This document shows, in pieces, positions 58,948-64,000 of a stretch of DNA of 64,000 nt (within the stretch, counting starts at the first letter, position 1; every line of letters begins with the position of its first letter). The notes under the pieces were generated by a model. It saw only the letters and a list, made by a program, of their open reading frames with translations. It did not search any database and was not told the DNA's origin. The translations under genes and the position numbers were made by a program. Source of the stretch: Xanthobacteraceae bacterium (lineage in GTDB: Bacteria; Pseudomonadota; Alphaproteobacteria; Rhizobiales; Xanthobacteraceae); NCBI GenBank assembly GCA_031291475.1, contig JARLIY010000050.1, positions 1 through 64,000 of the forward strand. The letters run 5' to 3'.

Positions 58948-59574
58948 CTAGACAGCGAACAGCGCGCGAATGCCGTCGACGACGAATTGCACGGCGAGCG
59001 CCGCGAGCAGCACGCCAAGCAGGCGCGACAGCACGATATTGCCGGTGAGGCCGAGCAGGCGGCTGATCTGCCCGGCGGATATGAACGCAACGAAACAGGA
59101 GAGCGCGACGAACACCACGACCGCCAGAAGCAATCCGGTGAGCAGCAGATTGCCGGCGGCGCGCCCCGCCAGCAGCACGGTCGCGGTGATGGCGCCGGGA
59201 CCGGCCAAGAGCGGGATCGCCAGCGGGAAGGCGGCGATATTGCGCACATGCTCTTCGACCGCCTGCTCGGCGGCCGCTCCTTCGCGGCGCATGCGCACGC
59301 CGAAGACCATCTCGAAGGCGATGGAGAACAACAGCAGGCCGCCGGCGATGCGGAAGGCCGGCAGCGAGATGCCGAGCGCGCGGAACAACGCGTCGCCAAG
59401 GAGCGCCGTGCCGATGAGGATGGCGCCGGCGATGAGGCTCGCGCGCAACGCGACGTCGCGGCGGGCGCGCCGCGGCAGCCCTTCCGTGACCGCGAGGAAT
59501 GTCGGTACGAGCCCGGCGGGATCGACCACGACGAACAACGTCACCAGCGCGGAAATGGCAAACTCGAGCGGCAT
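58948..59574 (-). CDS. MarC-family membrane protein
   Basis: 208 residues with six membrane segments and MarC motifs: SALVTLFVVVDPAGLVPTFL, IAGGLLLFSIAFEMVFG and FPLAIPLLAGPGAITATVLL. Named for the mar locus, but no proven role in drug resistance. An upstream ATG at 59601 is an alternative start. The marC-gyrA divergent arrangement is common in rhizobia. Confidence 0.88.
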   Translation of the reverse strand: MPLEFAISALVTLFVVVDPAGLVPTFLAVTEGLPRRARRDVALRASLIAGAILIGTALLGDALFRALGISLPAFRIAGGLLLFSIAFEMVFGVRMRREGAAAEQAVEEHVRNIAAFPLAIPLLAGPGAITATVLLAGRAAGNLLLTGLLLAVVVFVALSCFVAFISAGQISRLLGLTGNIVLSRLLGVLLAALAVQFVVDGIRALFAV

Positions 59575-59777
59575 GCCGTTTTGTAGCAGGCGCCAAGCCA
59601 TGCTCGAAGCCACGCTTGTACGGCCCCGCCCGAGGTTCCCGGTTCGCCCCGGTAAGACCTTGAAAATGTAGCTAAAAATCATATCTTGCTAATGCCGAAA
59701 GAGGTGGCGCAAAGACGTCCGTTCGGCTATGAAAATCGCAGCAGATTCGCGCAGGATTCTCGCCCAGGACTCCCTAA

Positions 59778-62498
<2,721 letters not shown>

Positions 62499-62542
62499 CG
62501 GTCCGCGCGTGCGACCTTGCCAGCCGAACCGCCGTGACAGGG

Positions 62543-62839
62543 TCAATCGTCGTCAAAGGTCGGGCCAGGCCGCGATCCGTGGTAGTGCGGGTCGCCTGCG
62601 GGCCACGTCGACATGCAGGGCGGGAATTGGTTCTGATACGGCCATGTACATCCCGCCGGCGCCGCCCCGTACAAGTCTCGATGCGCAGGCGCGGGTTGCA
62701 CCCATTGCGGCTTGGCGGGGTGCTTTTTCGGATGCATCTTTGCCGCTTGCGCTTGCTCGGCCGACTGATCGGCGTGAGCCGCCTGCGCCGATACGGCGAC
62801 CGCCAGCGAAAAATAAAGTATAGAACAAATGCGCCGCAT
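62543..62839 (-). CDS. Small exported His/Pro-rich hypothetical protein
   Basis: 98 residues. Signal peptide (ICSILYFSLAVAVSAQAAHA), then a Pro/His-rich body (KMHPKKHPAKPQWVQPAPAH) with two Cys. ATG 62839 is preferred over 62845 because GGAGG sits eight bases before it. Unknown family. Confidence 0.55.
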   Translation of the reverse strand: MRRICSILYFSLAVAVSAQAAHADQSAEQAQAAKMHPKKHPAKPQWVQPAPAHRDLYGAAPAGCTWPYQNQFPPCMSTWPAGDPHYHGSRPGPTFDDD

Positions 62840-62905
62840 GTGCATTTTCCTCCGGGATTAAACGTCGAACTTTGCTCGGGTGTCGCGCGCCATTACAAAG
62901 TGAGC

Positions 62906-63349
62906 ATGCATATGATGATGAAAGGTCATACGCTCTATAACCCGTTCGCCGTCATTTTGTTCGTTTTGCTCGGCGCCGGCACCGCGCACGCGGATCCCAA
63001 GGGTCTCTGGCTGGCGCAGGATGGCGCGCATGTGCGGGTCGCCAAATGCAGCCAAGCGCTGTGCGCAACCATCGCCGCCGCAAAATCACCGGTCGACCCG
63101 GAAACCGGCCAGCCCTGGACCGACAAGAATAATCCCGATCCGGCCGAGCGCGGCCGCCCGCTCGTCGGCGTCACGGTTCTCTACAACATGGTGCCGGACG
63201 GGCCGGGGAAGTGGTCGGGAACACTGTACAATACCGACGACGGCCATACCTATCCGGGCCATCTTCTCGACATCGATCCGAGGACGATCAGGATCGAAGG
63301 CTGCGCTCTCGGGATTTGCGGCGGCAAGAACTTGAGCCGCATACAATAA
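62906..63349 (+). CDS. DUF2147 family exported protein
   Basis: 147 residues. Signal peptide (LYNPFAVILFVLLGAGTAHA), then GLWLAQDGAHVRVAKCSQAL, GTLYNTDDGHTYPGHLLDID and IRIEGCALGICGGKN, the DUF2147 pattern with conserved Cys. Periplasmic, of unknown function. The start is ambiguous among four ATGs (62906-62918). Confidence 0.75.
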   Translation: MHMMMKGHTLYNPFAVILFVLLGAGTAHADPKGLWLAQDGAHVRVAKCSQALCATIAAAKSPVDPETGQPWTDKNNPDPAERGRPLVGVTVLYNMVPDGPGKWSGTLYNTDDGHTYPGHLLDIDPRTIRIEGCALGICGGKNLSRIQ

Positions 63350-63375
63350 GTTCGATTGCGCGCGCAGCACGATCG

Positions 63376-63920
63376 CTAGCCCGCGAAGCCTCCACCATCG
63401 AGAAACTCCTGCTCGGCTGGCGACACCTCGCGCCCGAGCGCGCCGTTGCGATGCGGAAATCGTCCGAATTTGGCGATGATGTCGCGATGGAGCGTGGCGT
63501 ATTTCAACATCCCCGCGTCGCCGAATGGCTCAAACAACTTCACGCACCGGTCCTGATCGGCCAACACTTCCGAATGCATGAAGGGAATATAGAAGAACGG
63601 CCGCATCGTTTCGTCGGTCGCCCGGTCGAACCGCGGGCGATCGCCCGGTTCGCCACCACGCGCGCCAAGGGATCGGTCGCGAACGCATGCGGGCTGCCGC
63701 GAAACATGTTGCGGGGAAATTGGTCGAACAGAATCACCAGCGCCAGCGCGCCTTCGGCGCTGTCCTCGAAAGACGCGCGCTCTCCGCGCGCGGCCGCTTC
63801 GTGGAGCGGCAGAAATCGATGTCTGACTGTCAGGTCGAATGCGTCGTCCTTCTCGAACCATCGCTCGGGTCCGGCTTCGCGCCAGAAGGCGACGACTTCG
63901 GCCGCGGTGACGTCGCTCAT
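63376..63920 (-). pseudogene. DUF924 family protein with one frameshift
   Basis: The first frame (VTAAEVVAFWREAGPERWFE, ALALVILFDQFPRNMFRGSP, RAIARG) breaks at 63629-63630; the second frame continues RFDRATDETMRPFFYIPFMH, SEVLADQDRCVKLFEPFGD and HRDIIAKFGRFPHRNGALGR. One missing T (GGTTTCGAC expected, GGTTCGAC present) explains it. The intact form would be about 181 residues. Function of DUF924 is unknown. It lies 13 bases after the partial gene at the window edge. Confidence 0.8.
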
Positions 63921-63933
63921 CGTCGCCGGCGAC

Positions 63934-64000
63934 CTACTGCCCGCGCCCGGCGGCGCTGGCGAAACGCTTGGCCTCCTCGGCGGCGCGGAACAATGCCTTC
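63934..64000 (-). CDS. C-terminal end of a gene cut by the window edge
   Basis: Only the last 21 codons are visible (ALFRAAEEAKRFASAAGRGQ, stop TAG at 63936-63934). Too short to identify. It is 13 bases upstream of the DUF924 gene on the same strand, so the two probably form an operon. Confidence 0.45.
   Translation of the reverse strand, partial: KALFRAAEEAKRFASAAGRGQ

Overview
The window is GC-rich bacterial DNA with the gene content and order of a Hyphomicrobiales (Rhizobiales) alphaproteobacterium, most likely near Bradyrhizobium, Rhodopseudomonas or Pseudolabrys. Supporting signs are the glnB-glnA pair next to nnr, a second eukaryote-type glutamine synthetase (glnII) beside a DUF2735 gene, tig-clpP-clpX-lon, the uvrA/ssb/marC/gyrA neighbourhood, a CtrA-type regulator fragment, ROSE-type heat control of small heat-shock genes and GTTC-N7-GTTC LexA boxes. 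The assignment rests on pattern recognition only.

Bases 1-17,800 are accessory. A four-gene minus-strand stress operon (two Hsp20 proteins, a complex-I-accessory-like fusion protein, PsiE) reads from an RpoH-like promoter through a ROSE RNA thermometer (4,220 down to 1,764). A truncated ctrA-like gene lies beside it. From 5 to 10.5 kb there are small orphan genes, gene debris (GST, VOC, phage terminase-like and recombination-associated fragments), an HNH protein, recurring GGCC-rich hairpins and an inverted pair of perfect DnaA boxes. From 10.6 to 17.5 kb lies a defence block: intact hsdR, a wrecked hsdS/hsdM, an intact AbiEi/AbiEii toxin-antitoxin pair with a palindromic operator, and an Abi_C-type abortive infection gene. 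A tRNA-Pro gene marks its right border.

Bases 18,000-28,000 hold an envelope polysaccharide locus: dgkA, a methyltransferase, an O-antigen ligase/polymerase, an undecaprenyl-phosphate sugar transferase, a glycosyltransferase, a Wzz/GumC chain-length protein whose kinase domain is degenerate, and a polysaccharide deacetylase. Bases 28,000-36,600 carry heme A synthase, O-acetylhomoserine sulfhydrylase, enoyl-CoA hydratase, rplM-rpsI and a diguanylate cyclase.

Bases 36,600-50,900 carry nitrogen assimilation (glnA, glnB behind a sigma-54 promoter, glnII), nnr, tRNA-Leu and the protein quality-control run tig-clpP-clpX-lon. Bases 51,000-64,000 hold an orphan antitoxin, a tRNA-dihydrouridine synthase, uvrA and ssb (each with a LexA box), an outer-membrane protein, marC, gyrA and small exported proteins.

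Five otherwise recognisable genes (hsdM, the methyltransferase, a cupin protein, glnII, a DUF924 gene) each carry one single-base frameshift, most of them in short homopolymers. This raises the possibility of sequencing or assembly indels, and those genes should be read with that in mind. The observations most worth following up are the compact heat/stress operon with RpoH and ROSE control, and a roughly 108-bp palindromic repeat inserted in frame inside uvrA.
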